The notes below the pieces were generated by a model. That model was not told the DNA's origin and ran no database searches. It worked only from the letters and a program-made list of their open reading frames with translations. Positions 18,956 through 28,776 of a DNA stretch of 64,000 nt are shown here, one piece after another. Position 1 is the first letter of the stretch, and each line of letters starts with the position of its first letter. The stretch spans positions 310,001 to 374,000 of the forward strand of contig JAAEPZ010000253.1 in NCBI GenBank assembly GCA_024231955.1, read 5' to 3'. This DNA comes from a bacterium. Its GTDB lineage: Bacteria; Krumholzibacteriota; Krumholzibacteriia; JACNKJ01. Made by a program: the position numbers and the translations under genes.

Positions 18956-21589
18956 ATGACCGGAACAACGCAATCTCCAAACATCACCCGAATCCCCTTG
19001 ATAATCACCCTCATCCTTCTCGGCCTCGCCGGCAGTTTCCCAACGAACACCATGGCCGAGATCAACAGTGAGATCTTCTGCGAGGATTTCTCCACCCTCG
19101 ACTTCTGCGACCAGTGGAATACAACCGCCCTCTGGGACACGGAAGCCGCGGAGTTGCGGCTCCATCCCTACCCCATGTCGACCAAATCAACCATCGGTCT
19201 GGCCGGTTTGGCCTGTAATTTCGCCAGATCCGGTGATTACGTTTTCCTGAGTGACATGGATTTCGGCTTGCAGGTGCTGGACATCAGCGATATCGACAAT
19301 ATGGAAATTGTCGGTGGTTTACCCTCAGTCATGACCCCGCAAGGGATGTGCGTGGACGGCGACTATCTCTACCTGACCGCCCACGACCGGCTCCTGATCC
19401 TGGATATTACCGATCCGACCACGCCGGTGATCATCGGTGAATGCGACGCCGTCACCCAGGTGAGCGGCGTGGCGATAGATGGCGATCGGGCTTATCTGGC
19501 CAGTTGCGATGCCGGGCTGTACTGCCTCGATATCAGCGACAGAACCGCGCCGATCCTGATCAGTCAGACGGCCACTCCCACTTGCGCCCAGGCCGTGACC
19601 CTGTACGGAGAGCATGCCTACGTCTGTACGGGATACACCGGCATTGCTGTTTTCGACATCGGCAATCCCGCGCTGCCGGTCCACGTCAATCAGATCCCAT
19701 GCTCCTATCACCCTGAGCGGGTCCGTATCGCGGGCGGACTGGCATTTGTGTCGGAGATCTCCGGGGAGCTGTTGATCTACTCCCTCGAAGATCCCGCCGC
19801 ACCGGCTCTACTGGGTGCCTGCGATCTGCCCGGCCATGCCAAGGGCCTGGATGTATCGGGCAATCTCGTCTATCTGGCCATCTACGATAGTGAGACATCC
19901 ATGCTCTGCGCGGTGGATGTCTCCGACCCCTCCGCCCCACGCCTGCGGGGCCAGGCTGAGCTGATCGGCTTCCCGATTGGTGTCGAGATATTCGGCGAAC
20001 TGGCCCTGGTCAACAGCGGCACCGATTTTCTCGCCGTGCGTATCGCCGATCCCATTGCGCCAATCCCTACCGACCCGATGCCGGGCAGCCTGCATTTTAA
20101 TCTCGTCATCGATGGTTCAATCGCCTACATCCAGAGTTACTCGGGTGAACACCTTCAGGCCGTTTCGCTGGTCGACCCCGAGCACCCGGAGATAATCGGG
20201 GGCAACTCGGACGTCTCCGGAGTAGCGCATATGGCTCTGGCACCGCCCTACATCTACCTCAACAGTCAGAACGGCCTGGCAGTCATGGATATCTCCGACC
20301 CCACCGATCCACAGGTAGTGGGTTCGTGTGATCTGGGCGGGCACTGCAGGAGTATCGAGGTCTATGGCGATTATCTCTATTACGCCTATTACGACATAGG
20401 CACCGGTCTGTTCGTGGTGGACATCGCCGATCCCGAGAACCCTCTGTTCCTGTATCAGCTGCCCCTGTCCAACAGTCCGAAGGATATGGTCCGCAACGGT
20501 GATTACCTTTTCGTCCTGGATTGGGAGGATGGCGCCAAGGGTGAAGATTCCGCCCCGCGCAATGATCGCAACATGTCCGACATCACGGTCCTGGACATCA
20601 GCAATCCTGCGCTACCCGTACCGGCAGTAACCTTCACCGTGACGGATGCCTTCGTCTATCAGTTGGAGATAGACGGCGATCTGCTCTACTCGAACTTCTG
20701 GAGTTACCTGGGCGTCTACGGCTACGGCTTCGACATCTACGACATCTCCGATCCCCTCGATCCGCAACACCTCACCCGTTGGGCCAATGGAGACGAATAT
20801 GGTGAACTGGTGCTGCTGGGTGACCGCGTCTATCGCAGTGGCGGACGCCAGATCGATGTTATCGATGTCAGCGATCCGCTGACCCCCATTGATCTCCACT
20901 CAATCCCGACGGATCGGGAGACACGCTGGCTCGGAGTTGCGGGGGATTACCTGTTCGGCAGCGGCGGTTATGCCGGCTTGCGCAGTTTCCGTGTGTTCGA
21001 CCGCAGCGTGGATGCTATGAGCAACATCGCCCAATCGACCAATCTGCCCGCCGCCCTGACCCCTTTGAGCCATGTGCGCATGCAGGCGACCAGCTCCAAC
21101 ACCATCCGCTGGAAGTTCAGCGCCGATGCGGGCGCGAACTGGCAATGGCTGCCGCTGAATGGCGATTGGCTGGCGTTGGAGCATCCCGGGGCGGAACCCC
21201 GCTGGCAAGCCCAATTGATCTACAAGCATTCCGGTGAGGAGCCGGTAGTGACGGATCTGACTCTGGAGTGGATCAATGACCCGACCGCCATCGTGGACGG
21301 GAACGCGCCGGCGATCTTTGCGCTGCAGCGGGCCGTACCGAACCCCTTCAACCCGACCACGACCATCAGCTTCGATCTGCCGCATGAGTGTCTGGCGCGG
21401 GTGGATATCTACGACATGTCCGGACGGCATGTGCGGCAACTGGTAAACATGGAGTTGCCGGCGGGCAATCATCATGTCATCTGGGATGGCTGCAATGATT
21501 CGGGGGCACCTCTCGGTTCCGGCATATATGCCTGCCGCATGTCGGCGGCGGGCTTCAGCCAGTCGAGGAAGCTCACTCTGGTGAAGTGA
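18956..21589 (+). CDS. Secreted LVIVD-repeat beta-propeller protein with FlgD-like sorting module
   Basis: Repeated xxLxVLDISDPxxPxxxG units; VPNPFNPTTTISFDLP...WDGCNDSGAPLGSGIYACRM...SRKLTLVK. AAGGAG spacing favours the ATG at 18956. Confidence 0.85.
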   Translation: MTGTTQSPNITRIPLIITLILLGLAGSFPTNTMAEINSEIFCEDFSTLDFCDQWNTTALWDTEAAELRLHPYPMSTKSTIGLAGLACNFARSGDYVFLSDMDFGLQVLDISDIDNMEIVGGLPSVMTPQGMCVDGDYLYLTAHDRLLILDITDPTTPVIIGECDAVTQVSGVAIDGDRAYLASCDAGLYCLDISDRTAPILISQTATPTCAQAVTLYGEHAYVCTGYTGIAVFDIGNPALPVHVNQIPCSYHPERVRIAGGLAFVSEISGELLIYSLEDPAAPALLGACDLPGHAKGLDVSGNLVYLAIYDSETSMLCAVDVSDPSAPRLRGQAELIGFPIGVEIFGELALVNSGTDFLAVRIADPIAPIPTDPMPGSLHFNLVIDGSIAYIQSYSGEHLQAVSLVDPEHPEIIGGNSDVSGVAHMALAPPYIYLNSQNGLAVMDISDPTDPQVVGSCDLGGHCRSIEVYGDYLYYAYYDIGTGLFVVDIADPENPLFLYQLPLSNSPKDMVRNGDYLFVLDWEDGAKGEDSAPRNDRNMSDITVLDISNPALPVPAVTFTVTDAFVYQLEIDGDLLYSNFWSYLGVYGYGFDIYDISDPLDPQHLTRWANGDEYGELVLLGDRVYRSGGRQIDVIDVSDPLTPIDLHSIPTDRETRWLGVAGDYLFGSGGYAGLRSFRVFDRSVDAMSNIAQSTNLPAALTPLSHVRMQATSSNTIRWKFSADAGANWQWLPLNGDWLALEHPGAEPRWQAQLIYKHSGEEPVVTDLTLEWINDPTAIVDGNAPAIFALQRAVPNPFNPTTTISFDLPHECLARVDIYDMSGRHVRQLVNMELPAGNHHVIWDGCNDSGAPLGSGIYACRMSAAGFSQSRKLTLVK

Positions 21590-21627
21590 TGAAGGTGGCC
21601 GTTATCAGGCCGGCTCTTGACCTTTTG

Positions 21628-21656
21628 CCCCGGGTTGCCCATGCGGCCCGGGGTTT
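21628..21656 (+). terminator. Hairpin terminator
   Basis: CCCCGGG-ttgcccatgcgg-CCCGGGG followed by TTT. Confidence 0.6.
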
Positions 21657-21843
21657 GTCGTCGGTATCGAACAGACTCAAGCCCCCGTCTGCTGGGGACT
21701 CGCCGGTTTCGATCCTGTAATGTGACGCACCATCCTGAATATCTTTGCCCGATCCGTGTTAAGTCACTTGCAGCACTTGCCCGATTATGTGTTAGGGTGT
21801 GTGCCTTCGCAGAGATTTTCCTTTTGACTAGGAGGTGCGGGCG

Positions 21844-22851
21844 ATGGCAGATACGAATTTCAGCGATCTCCGCAATCTGGGCAATCTAGCTGGACAACGA
21901 CCGTCAGGGCGACTGGTCGGAGGGCTGGTGTTGATTGTTCTGGTGGTGGTCGGTATTTTCTCGAGTTTCTACACTGTGGACCCGGAAGAGGTCGGACTGG
22001 TAATGCGATTCGGGAAGTACATTCGCAGTACCGATCCGGGATTGCACATGAAGCTCCCGTTCCAGATCGAAACGGTACTCAAGGTTCCGATCCAGCGGCA
22101 ACTCAAGGCCGAGTTCGGATTCCGGACGGTCTCCGCCGGAGTACGCAGCGAAACATCGACCCGCGGCTTCGGCATGGAATCCAACATGCTGACGGGTGAC
22201 CTCAATGCCGCAGTCGTTGAGTGGGTTGTCCAGTACCGGATAGTGGACCCCTACAAATTCCTGTTCCGCGTGCGGAATGTCTCGGACACTTTCCGGGACA
22301 TGAGCGAGGCGATAATGCGTCAGATCGTCGGCGACCGAACCGTCAACGAGGTGCTGACCGTCGGTCGCGCCGAGGTGGCGTCGGAGGTCGAGAGATTGCT
22401 GCAGGATCTGTGCAACCAGTATGAGACCGGCATCAAGGTCGAGCAGGTCGTGCTTCAGGATGTCAACCCGCCCGAGCCCGTGAAACCCTCTTTCAACGAG
22501 GTCAACCAGGCGCAACAGGAGCGGGAGAAGCTGATCAACGTGGCGCAGAGCGAATACAATCAGGTGATCCCCCGCGCCAAGGGTGAAGCCCTGGAGACGA
22601 TTCAGATGGCCGAGGGTTACGCGCTCGATCGCGTCAACCGGGCAAAGGGTGACGCGGAACGCTTCATCGCGATGTTCGAGGCCTACAGCCTGGCGCCGGA
22701 AGTGACCCGCCAGAGGATCTATCTGGAGACCATGACCCGGGTTCTGCCGCAGGTCGAAAGCAAGGTCATCGTGGACGATGAGCTGGGAGGCGTCCTGCCC
22801 CTGCTCAATCTGGACAAGGCGCGCGGAACCGGAGGAGGTGGTGGAGAATGA
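21844..22851 (+). CDS. hflK: HflK-like SPFH protease modulator
   Basis: TM, YTVDPEEVGLVMRFGKYIRSTDPGLHMKLPF, SPFH region, EVNQAQQEREKLINVAQSEYNQVIPRAKGEA; paired with hflC; AGGAGG RBS. Confidence 0.9.
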   Translation: MADTNFSDLRNLGNLAGQRPSGRLVGGLVLIVLVVVGIFSSFYTVDPEEVGLVMRFGKYIRSTDPGLHMKLPFQIETVLKVPIQRQLKAEFGFRTVSAGVRSETSTRGFGMESNMLTGDLNAAVVEWVVQYRIVDPYKFLFRVRNVSDTFRDMSEAIMRQIVGDRTVNEVLTVGRAEVASEVERLLQDLCNQYETGIKVEQVVLQDVNPPEPVKPSFNEVNQAQQEREKLINVAQSEYNQVIPRAKGEALETIQMAEGYALDRVNRAKGDAERFIAMFEAYSLAPEVTRQRIYLETMTRVLPQVESKVIVDDELGGVLPLLNLDKARGTGGGGGE

Positions 22852-23786
22852 AGTATCTATTACCCTTAATCCTGGGGATCATCGTTCTGTCCGTGTTGGG
22901 TAACTCCTTCTATGTGGTGCGTGAGTACGAACAGGTGATCATCACCCAGTTCGGCAAGCCCGTGGGCGATCCCGTGGCCACTCCCGGCCTGAAGATGAAG
23001 ATTCCGTTCATCCAGAAGACTCTCCGCTTCGAAAAGCGTTTTCTCGAATGGGACGGCAAGCCCAACCAGTTGCCGACCAAGGACAAACGCTTCATCTGGG
23101 TCAACACCTATGCCAGGTGGAAGATTTCCGACCCGCTGCTGTTCCTCCAGCGTCTGCGTGATGAGCGCGGGGCGCAGACCCGTCTGGACGATATCCTCGA
23201 CGGTGAGACGCGCAACGCCATCGCCAACTACAACGTGATGGAGATCGTTCGCAGCACCAATCGCGATCCCATACCCGATGACCTGCTGCCGGAGGGCGAC
23301 GTCAACCTGGAGGAGATCCAGAACGGTCGCGGCCAGATCCACAAGGAGATACTCCGCACCGCTCAGAGCCGCACTTTGGACCTGGGCATCGAGATTCTGG
23401 ATATCCAGTTCAAGCGGATCAACTACGTGGATGAGGTTCAGCGAAAAGTGTATGAGCGGATGATCGCCGAACGGCAGCGCATCGCCGACCGTTTCCGCTC
23501 CGAGGGCGAGGGTGAAGCCTCGCGCATTCGGGGTGAGAAGGATCGCGAATTGCTGCGGATCCAGTCCGGCGCCTATCGCACTGCGCAGGGCATCAAGGGC
23601 AAGGCGGACGCGGAGGCGATTGCGATCTACGCCGAGGCCTACGACCGCTCCGCGCAATCGCGCAGTTTCTTCGAGTTCCTCAAGTCGATGGAGGCCTACG
23701 AGTTGGCCATCGACAAGGAGAGCTCACTGATCCTGTCGACCAAAGGTGATTTCTATCGGTTCCTCAAAAGTTCCGAGGGCAAATAG
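22848..23786 (+). CDS. hflC: HflC-like SPFH protease modulator
   Basis: SFYVVREYEQVIITQFGKPVGDPVATPGLKMKIPFIQKTLRFEKRFLEWDG; overlaps the hflK stop by 4 nt. Confidence 0.92.
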   Translation: MKYLLPLILGIIVLSVLGNSFYVVREYEQVIITQFGKPVGDPVATPGLKMKIPFIQKTLRFEKRFLEWDGKPNQLPTKDKRFIWVNTYARWKISDPLLFLQRLRDERGAQTRLDDILDGETRNAIANYNVMEIVRSTNRDPIPDDLLPEGDVNLEEIQNGRGQIHKEILRTAQSRTLDLGIEILDIQFKRINYVDEVQRKVYERMIAERQRIADRFRSEGEGEASRIRGEKDRELLRIQSGAYRTAQGIKGKADAEAIAIYAEAYDRSAQSRSFFEFLKSMEAYELAIDKESSLILSTKGDFYRFLKSSEGK

Positions 23787-23813
23787 AGCGCAACCACCAT
23801 TGGCTCAAAGCAA

Positions 23814-23850
23814 AGCTCCCGGGGAGATCCCCGGGAGCTTTTTGTTTTTA
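23814..23850. terminator. Intrinsic terminator between convergent hflC and ettA
   Basis: AGCTCCCGGGGAGATCCCCGGGAGCTTTTTGTTTTT. Confidence 0.9.
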
Positions 23851-23906
23851 CAGGTCGGGCAATCGGCGGCTGCGCCCCGCCTCCATCTTCGCCGGACAGT
23901 CGGCAA

Positions 23907-25589
23907 CTACTTTTTGACCAGCGTCCGGTAGCGGTTCCGACGATTCTTGAAGAGTGCATCCCCCAGCTCCTTCTGACGCCAATGCTCGTACGCCGAGAAA
24001 TTCCCCTCGTACCAGCGCACATTCCTCTCCCCCTCGAAAACCAGCAGATGCGTGCAGACCCGATCCAGGAAGAAACGATCGTGACTGATCACCAGCACAC
24101 AGCCGGCGAACTGCATGATCGCCTCCTCCAGCATGCGGAGAGTGTTGACATCCAGATCATTGGTCGGCTCATCGAGCATGATCAGGTTGCCGCCCTCCTT
24201 GAGCGTTTTGGCGAGGTGGCAGCGATTGCGCTCACCCCCGGAGAACTCGGAGGCCCTCTTCTGCTGGGACGCCCCCTTGAACCCGAATTGGGAAAGATAC
24301 TTGCGGATGGGCACGGACTGATCGCCGATCATCACCTCATCCGCTCCTCCACCGATCTCCTCGATCAGGGAGCGATCCTCACCAAGGGCACTCCGCTCCT
24401 GATCGGCGTATACGATCTGCACCGTCGAACCGACCGTTGTGGTTCCTGCCTCGGGCTGCATCGTGCCGGCGATCAGCTTGAACAGGGTCGTTTTGCCCGC
24501 CCCGTTGGGGCCGACCAACCCCACCACCGCGCCGCGGGGAACGGCGAAGTTCAGGTTCTCGAAGATGCGACGGTCATCGTAACCGGTGGCGACATCGTGG
24601 AACTCCACCACCTGCGTGCCCAGATCGGGTCCCGGAGCGATTCGGATCGCCACCTCCCCCTCACCCTTCTGCCCCGCAGCTTCGCGGGCGACAAGCTGTT
24701 CATACTCACGCAGGCGGGTCTGGGCCAGAGCATTGCGGTCACCGCGGCTCATCTGGATCCAGGTCAGTTCCCGTTTCAGAGCCCGACTGCGCGGGGTGTC
24801 CCTCTTTTCGGCCGTCGCGAGTTTGCCCAGCTTCTGCTCCAGCCACGAGGTGTAGTTCCCCTCCCAGGGGATACCGCGGCCGCCATCGAGTTCGAGAATC
24901 CACTTGGTGATGTTGTCCAGGAAGTAGCGGTCGTGCGTCACGACGATGACAGTGCCCGGGTACACCTTCAACTGCTCCTCGAGCCAATTGACGGTCTCCG
25001 CATCGAGATGGTTGGTGGGCTCATCCAGCAGCAGCAGATCCGGCTGCTCCAGGAGAACCTTGCACAGCGCCACGCGCCGCTTCTCACCGCCGGAAAGGGT
25101 CGAGATGAGCCGATCGTCATCGGGCAGACAGAGAGCGTCGCCGGCCACATCCACCTTGTGATCCAGATTCCAGCCGTCCACCGCGTCGATCTTGTCCTGC
25201 AGCACGCTCATCCGATCCATGGCTTTCTGCATCGCATCGTCATCGGTGAGTTCGCCCATGCTGTCGGCGACCTTATCGTACTCCTGCAGGAGCTCATTGA
25301 TCTCGTTGAAGGCCAGTTCGACCGTTGCCCGGACAGTCAGCGTCTGGTCGAGGTCGGGCTCCTGCTCGACGATACCCGCGCGATAACCGGGTGTGATCTC
25401 GGCGTGGCCGTCGAATTCGGTTTCCAGACCGGCCATGATCCGGAGAACGGTCGTTTTGCCCGACCCGTTCTCCCCCACGATACCGATCTTGGCTCCGGGG
25501 TAGAAGCTCAGGTTGATATCCTTGAGCACCTGCTTCTGCCCGTAGAACTTGTTGATGCCATGCATGTGAAAAATGAACTTGTCCGCCAT
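23907..25589 (-). CDS. ettA: EttA-like ABC-F translation factor
   Basis: MADKFIFHMHGINKFYGQKQVLKDINLSFYPGAKIGIVGENGSGKTT, LSGGEKRRVALCKVLLEQPDLLLLDEPTNHLDAETVNWLE, FSGGERNRCHLAKTLKEGGNLIMLDEPTNDLDVNTLR. Confidence 0.93.
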   Translation of the reverse strand: MADKFIFHMHGINKFYGQKQVLKDINLSFYPGAKIGIVGENGSGKTTVLRIMAGLETEFDGHAEITPGYRAGIVEQEPDLDQTLTVRATVELAFNEINELLQEYDKVADSMGELTDDDAMQKAMDRMSVLQDKIDAVDGWNLDHKVDVAGDALCLPDDDRLISTLSGGEKRRVALCKVLLEQPDLLLLDEPTNHLDAETVNWLEEQLKVYPGTVIVVTHDRYFLDNITKWILELDGGRGIPWEGNYTSWLEQKLGKLATAEKRDTPRSRALKRELTWIQMSRGDRNALAQTRLREYEQLVAREAAGQKGEGEVAIRIAPGPDLGTQVVEFHDVATGYDDRRIFENLNFAVPRGAVVGLVGPNGAGKTTLFKLIAGTMQPEAGTTTVGSTVQIVYADQERSALGEDRSLIEEIGGGADEVMIGDQSVPIRKYLSQFGFKGASQQKRASEFSGGERNRCHLAKTLKEGGNLIMLDEPTNDLDVNTLRMLEEAIMQFAGCVLVISHDRFFLDRVCTHLLVFEGERNVRWYEGNFSAYEHWRQKELGDALFKNRRNRYRTLVKK

Positions 25590-25824
25590 ATCTCCATCTC
25601 CTACAGTAATGTCGATCTGATCGTGATCCGACTCCACTATGCCCAATAGGCTACTATGGGCATTTTGTCGAGAGATATCTTGATCATAACCCGTCCACTT
25701 GCACCGGGCCCCCACAATCCGGCTTGTTACGTTATCCGGCGATTCGGGAATGAGTTGTGATTATCGCCTTCAGAATGGTTCCTAATCGGGATACCTCATC
25801 ATATTGTCCAAAAAGGGGATGACT

Positions 25825-28560
25825 ATGCGTCAGCTTGTTATTCGGACCTCTCGGAAAATTTCAGCTTCGATGATCCTGGCGGTGTTGCTGATGATCGGCG
25901 CCCTGCTCGTCTCGGCAGAGGAGTGGGACGACAGCTGCTGGGTGCGCGGTTACGTGCCGCCGGGACTCTCGGGTGAAACCGGCGGCGCCAATGTCCTCGA
26001 CATTGAGGATGACAACGGTCGGCTCTATGTAGCGGGTGCCTTCACGTATGCGGGCGGCATACCGGTCAACTATATCGCCATGTGGGACGGAACGGAGTGG
26101 CACGCTCTCGATGACGGCGCGGCCGGCACGGTGGCGGAGATCGAGCACAACGGCGTGCACCTGTTCGCCGCCGGGGACTTCGGAGTGGGCAGCCCGAGCA
26201 TCGCCAAGTGGAACGGCAGCTCCTGGTGGGCCGTGGGAGAGGAGTCGGAGGTCTTCAACAGCTACATAGAGGACATCTATTACCGGGACGGCGACCTCTT
26301 CGCCGCGGGCTCCTTCACCTACGTCGGCGATGAGGAGATCTGGCGCGTCGCCGAGTTCTCCGATTTGGACGGCTGGCATAAACCCGAGGGGTGGTGCGGA
26401 TTCACCTGGTACAATATGAACTACGGCTCCGTGAATGACCTTATCAATTACAGAGGGGACCTTTGGGCCGGAGGCGATTTCACCTATTGCTACTATAATG
26501 ACATCTACTATCTGGGGAGATATGTCGACGAGGTCTGGCAGTGGCCGGTCGCCATGGGCACCGGGTTCAACGACCGGATCGACTGCCTTTACGATCACGG
26601 CGGTGCTCTCTGGATCGGCGGCCGCTTCAATACGGTCGACGGCGATCCGAGTTTGGGGATGGCCGTGTGGTCGGGCGGACTCAGCGCCATCAACGATGAG
26701 AACGGCGCCGACCACTACGTCAACGACTTCTCGGCGCTCCCGGACCACTGGCTCTGCGTCGCCACCGACGCCAGCGTGCGCGCTTTCGGGCGGGACTATC
26801 CGGGCATTCCCATGTCCTGGCACGACATCTACGGCGACATCAAAGTGGTCGAGACCCTGACCCACATGGGCAACGAACTCTATGCCGGGGGATCGCTGAG
26901 GAAGGGCAACGAAACCCGGGACGGCATCGCCCGCTGGGACGGTTCCGGCTGGCGGCGGCTGGGCAACGGACTCGCCCGCAACCACACCACCGTGCCCGAT
27001 TACGTGAACTGCTTCGAGCTCTTCGCCGACGGCCTGGTCGCCGGCGGCTACTTCGATATCTCGGCCGTTTCGGACGACGGCATCGACAGCCACAACATCG
27101 GCTTCTTCGACGGCGAGGCCTGGCTGCCGCTGAACAGCGGGTTCGTCGATCAGGTGCTGGACCTCATCGTCTACGACGGCTACCTGTTCGCGTGCGGCAA
27201 GTTCGACTACACAGCCTCCCCCCACGCCACACCCTGCAACCATATCGCGCAGTGGAACATCACAACCGAGGCCTGGATGCCGCTGGGCGACGGTCTGAAC
27301 GGCAACGCCCACGCCCTCTGCGAATGGGACGATCTGCTCATCGTCGGCGGCGACTTCTCCATGGCCGACGGTGTCGCCGTCGAAAATATCGCGGCGTGGG
27401 ACGGCCACGACTTCACCCCCCTGGGAGCCGGGTGCAACGGCACCGTACGGGCGGTCACCACCTTCAACGGTGACCTGGTGGCGGCGGGGCAGTTCACATC
27501 GGCAGGCGGCGTAACAGCCAACCGTGTGGCCGTCTGGGATGGCGAAACCTGGGCGCCGCTGGGCAGCGGCATCGACAACGGCTACGTCGCGACGATCACC
27601 TACCATGACGGCGACCTGTACGCCGGCGGCAGCTTCACCGCCGCCGAAGGTTCACCTGCCGCCTGTATCGCCCGCTGGACGGGCAGCGAGTGGGTGGAGG
27701 TCGGGGGCGGCGTCGCCGACGGTCTCTACGGCACCAGTGTCGAGGCCCTGTACAACCTCCCCCCCGACGGTCTCTACGTCGGTGGATTCTTCTCCCTGGC
27801 CGACGGGACCGAAGCCAATGGTGTGGCTCTCTGGCGTAATGACGCCTGGCTGCCGTTGGGCTCGGGCGTCAGCGAGGGCTGCAACAGAAATGGCGTCAAA
27901 GCCTTCCAGTCCTACGCCACCGATCTCATGCTCGGCGGCGACTTCAAGTACGCGGGCTCGACGCTGTCCGCCAGCATCGCCCGCTGGGATGGAGATCTCA
28001 CGCCGGTGTTCATGGCGGGTTTCACGGCGACACCTGCGCCCGATGGCGTACACATCGACTGGCGAACGGCAGCGAATGACGCTACTTATGAATTCCGGCT
28101 CTACGGCCGCCTCAACGACACCCGGTGGTCGGTGGACTTCGAACGGACCGGCAGCGGCGAGTACACGGCCATCGATACCGTACCCGCAGCTGGGCTCGTA
28201 AACTATGAGCTGCATGGCCGTGAGGGCGATGAGGGCTGGAGCGTCCTGTGGACCGAATCGGTCACGCTATCCGTCCAGCAGCCTGTGTTGCCCCAGGTGG
28301 CCGTCTACCCCAATCCCGGCAACCCCAGTTTCCGACTCGGTCTCGAATTGCCGGTCGCCGGTCAGGCCACAGTCGGCGTGTATGATGTGCAGGGTCGTCA
28401 TCTGGCGACGCTCCTGGATGAGTCCGTGGCTGCAGGCGATATGACTCTGGACTGGAACGGGTGCGACGATGAGGGCCGCGCACTGAGCGCCGGCGTCTAT
28501 CTTGTCCGTCTGAGCACGGCGGCGGGAACATCCACCCAACGCGCCGTGATTCTCCGGTGA
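25825..28560 (+). CDS. Secreted repeat propeller-like protein with FlgD-like sorting module
   Basis: Tandem units such as VGGDFSMADGVAVENIAAWDGHDFTPLGAG and AAGQFTSAGGVTANRVAVWDGETWAPLGSG; C-terminal VYPNPGNPSFRLGLELP...WNGCDDEGRALSAGVYLVRL...QRAVILR. Confidence 0.8.
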   Translation: MRQLVIRTSRKISASMILAVLLMIGALLVSAEEWDDSCWVRGYVPPGLSGETGGANVLDIEDDNGRLYVAGAFTYAGGIPVNYIAMWDGTEWHALDDGAAGTVAEIEHNGVHLFAAGDFGVGSPSIAKWNGSSWWAVGEESEVFNSYIEDIYYRDGDLFAAGSFTYVGDEEIWRVAEFSDLDGWHKPEGWCGFTWYNMNYGSVNDLINYRGDLWAGGDFTYCYYNDIYYLGRYVDEVWQWPVAMGTGFNDRIDCLYDHGGALWIGGRFNTVDGDPSLGMAVWSGGLSAINDENGADHYVNDFSALPDHWLCVATDASVRAFGRDYPGIPMSWHDIYGDIKVVETLTHMGNELYAGGSLRKGNETRDGIARWDGSGWRRLGNGLARNHTTVPDYVNCFELFADGLVAGGYFDISAVSDDGIDSHNIGFFDGEAWLPLNSGFVDQVLDLIVYDGYLFACGKFDYTASPHATPCNHIAQWNITTEAWMPLGDGLNGNAHALCEWDDLLIVGGDFSMADGVAVENIAAWDGHDFTPLGAGCNGTVRAVTTFNGDLVAAGQFTSAGGVTANRVAVWDGETWAPLGSGIDNGYVATITYHDGDLYAGGSFTAAEGSPAACIARWTGSEWVEVGGGVADGLYGTSVEALYNLPPDGLYVGGFFSLADGTEANGVALWRNDAWLPLGSGVSEGCNRNGVKAFQSYATDLMLGGDFKYAGSTLSASIARWDGDLTPVFMAGFTATPAPDGVHIDWRTAANDATYEFRLYGRLNDTRWSVDFERTGSGEYTAIDTVPAAGLVNYELHGREGDEGWSVLWTESVTLSVQQPVLPQVAVYPNPGNPSFRLGLELPVAGQATVGVYDVQGRHLATLLDESVAAGDMTLDWNGCDDEGRALSAGVYLVRLSTAAGTSTQRAVILR

Positions 28561-28575
28561 CACAACTCGGAACAC

Positions 28576-28618
28576 CCTCCTCGGGAGCATGATCCATCAG
28601 GTCACGCTCCCGGGGAGG
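28576..28618 (+). terminator. Long hairpin after propeller gene
   Basis: CCTCCTCGGGAGC ... GCTCCCGGGGAGG, 13-bp stem with a G-U pair; no clear T tract. Confidence 0.4.
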
Positions 28619-28776
28619 CACTTGTCTTCCGGTTGCCCTCGACTCCCGAATTCATGCTCATAATTCTCGCGTAACGGCGCCGGTGTATCTTCCCGACAGA
28701 TATTACGATGTGCGAACCGGGCGCCCCTCAAAGGGGAGACGCCGAACTCGCCACACATTGCTCAGGAGGATCGAAG

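Noticed and set aside
23982-25649. 555-aa plus-strand ORF opposite ettA
   Set aside because: Mirror ORF of a clearly coding EttA gene; no recognisable protein features.
25639-25663. ATGCCCAATAG...CTATGGGCAT inverted repeat upstream of ettA
   Set aside because: Imperfect, with a bulge and no clear RNA-regulator or terminator logic; possible 5'-UTR hairpin but too weak to call.
25861-27606. 581-aa minus-strand ORF opposite the propeller gene
   Set aside because: Shadow ORF; the plus strand has signal peptide, repeats and sorting module.
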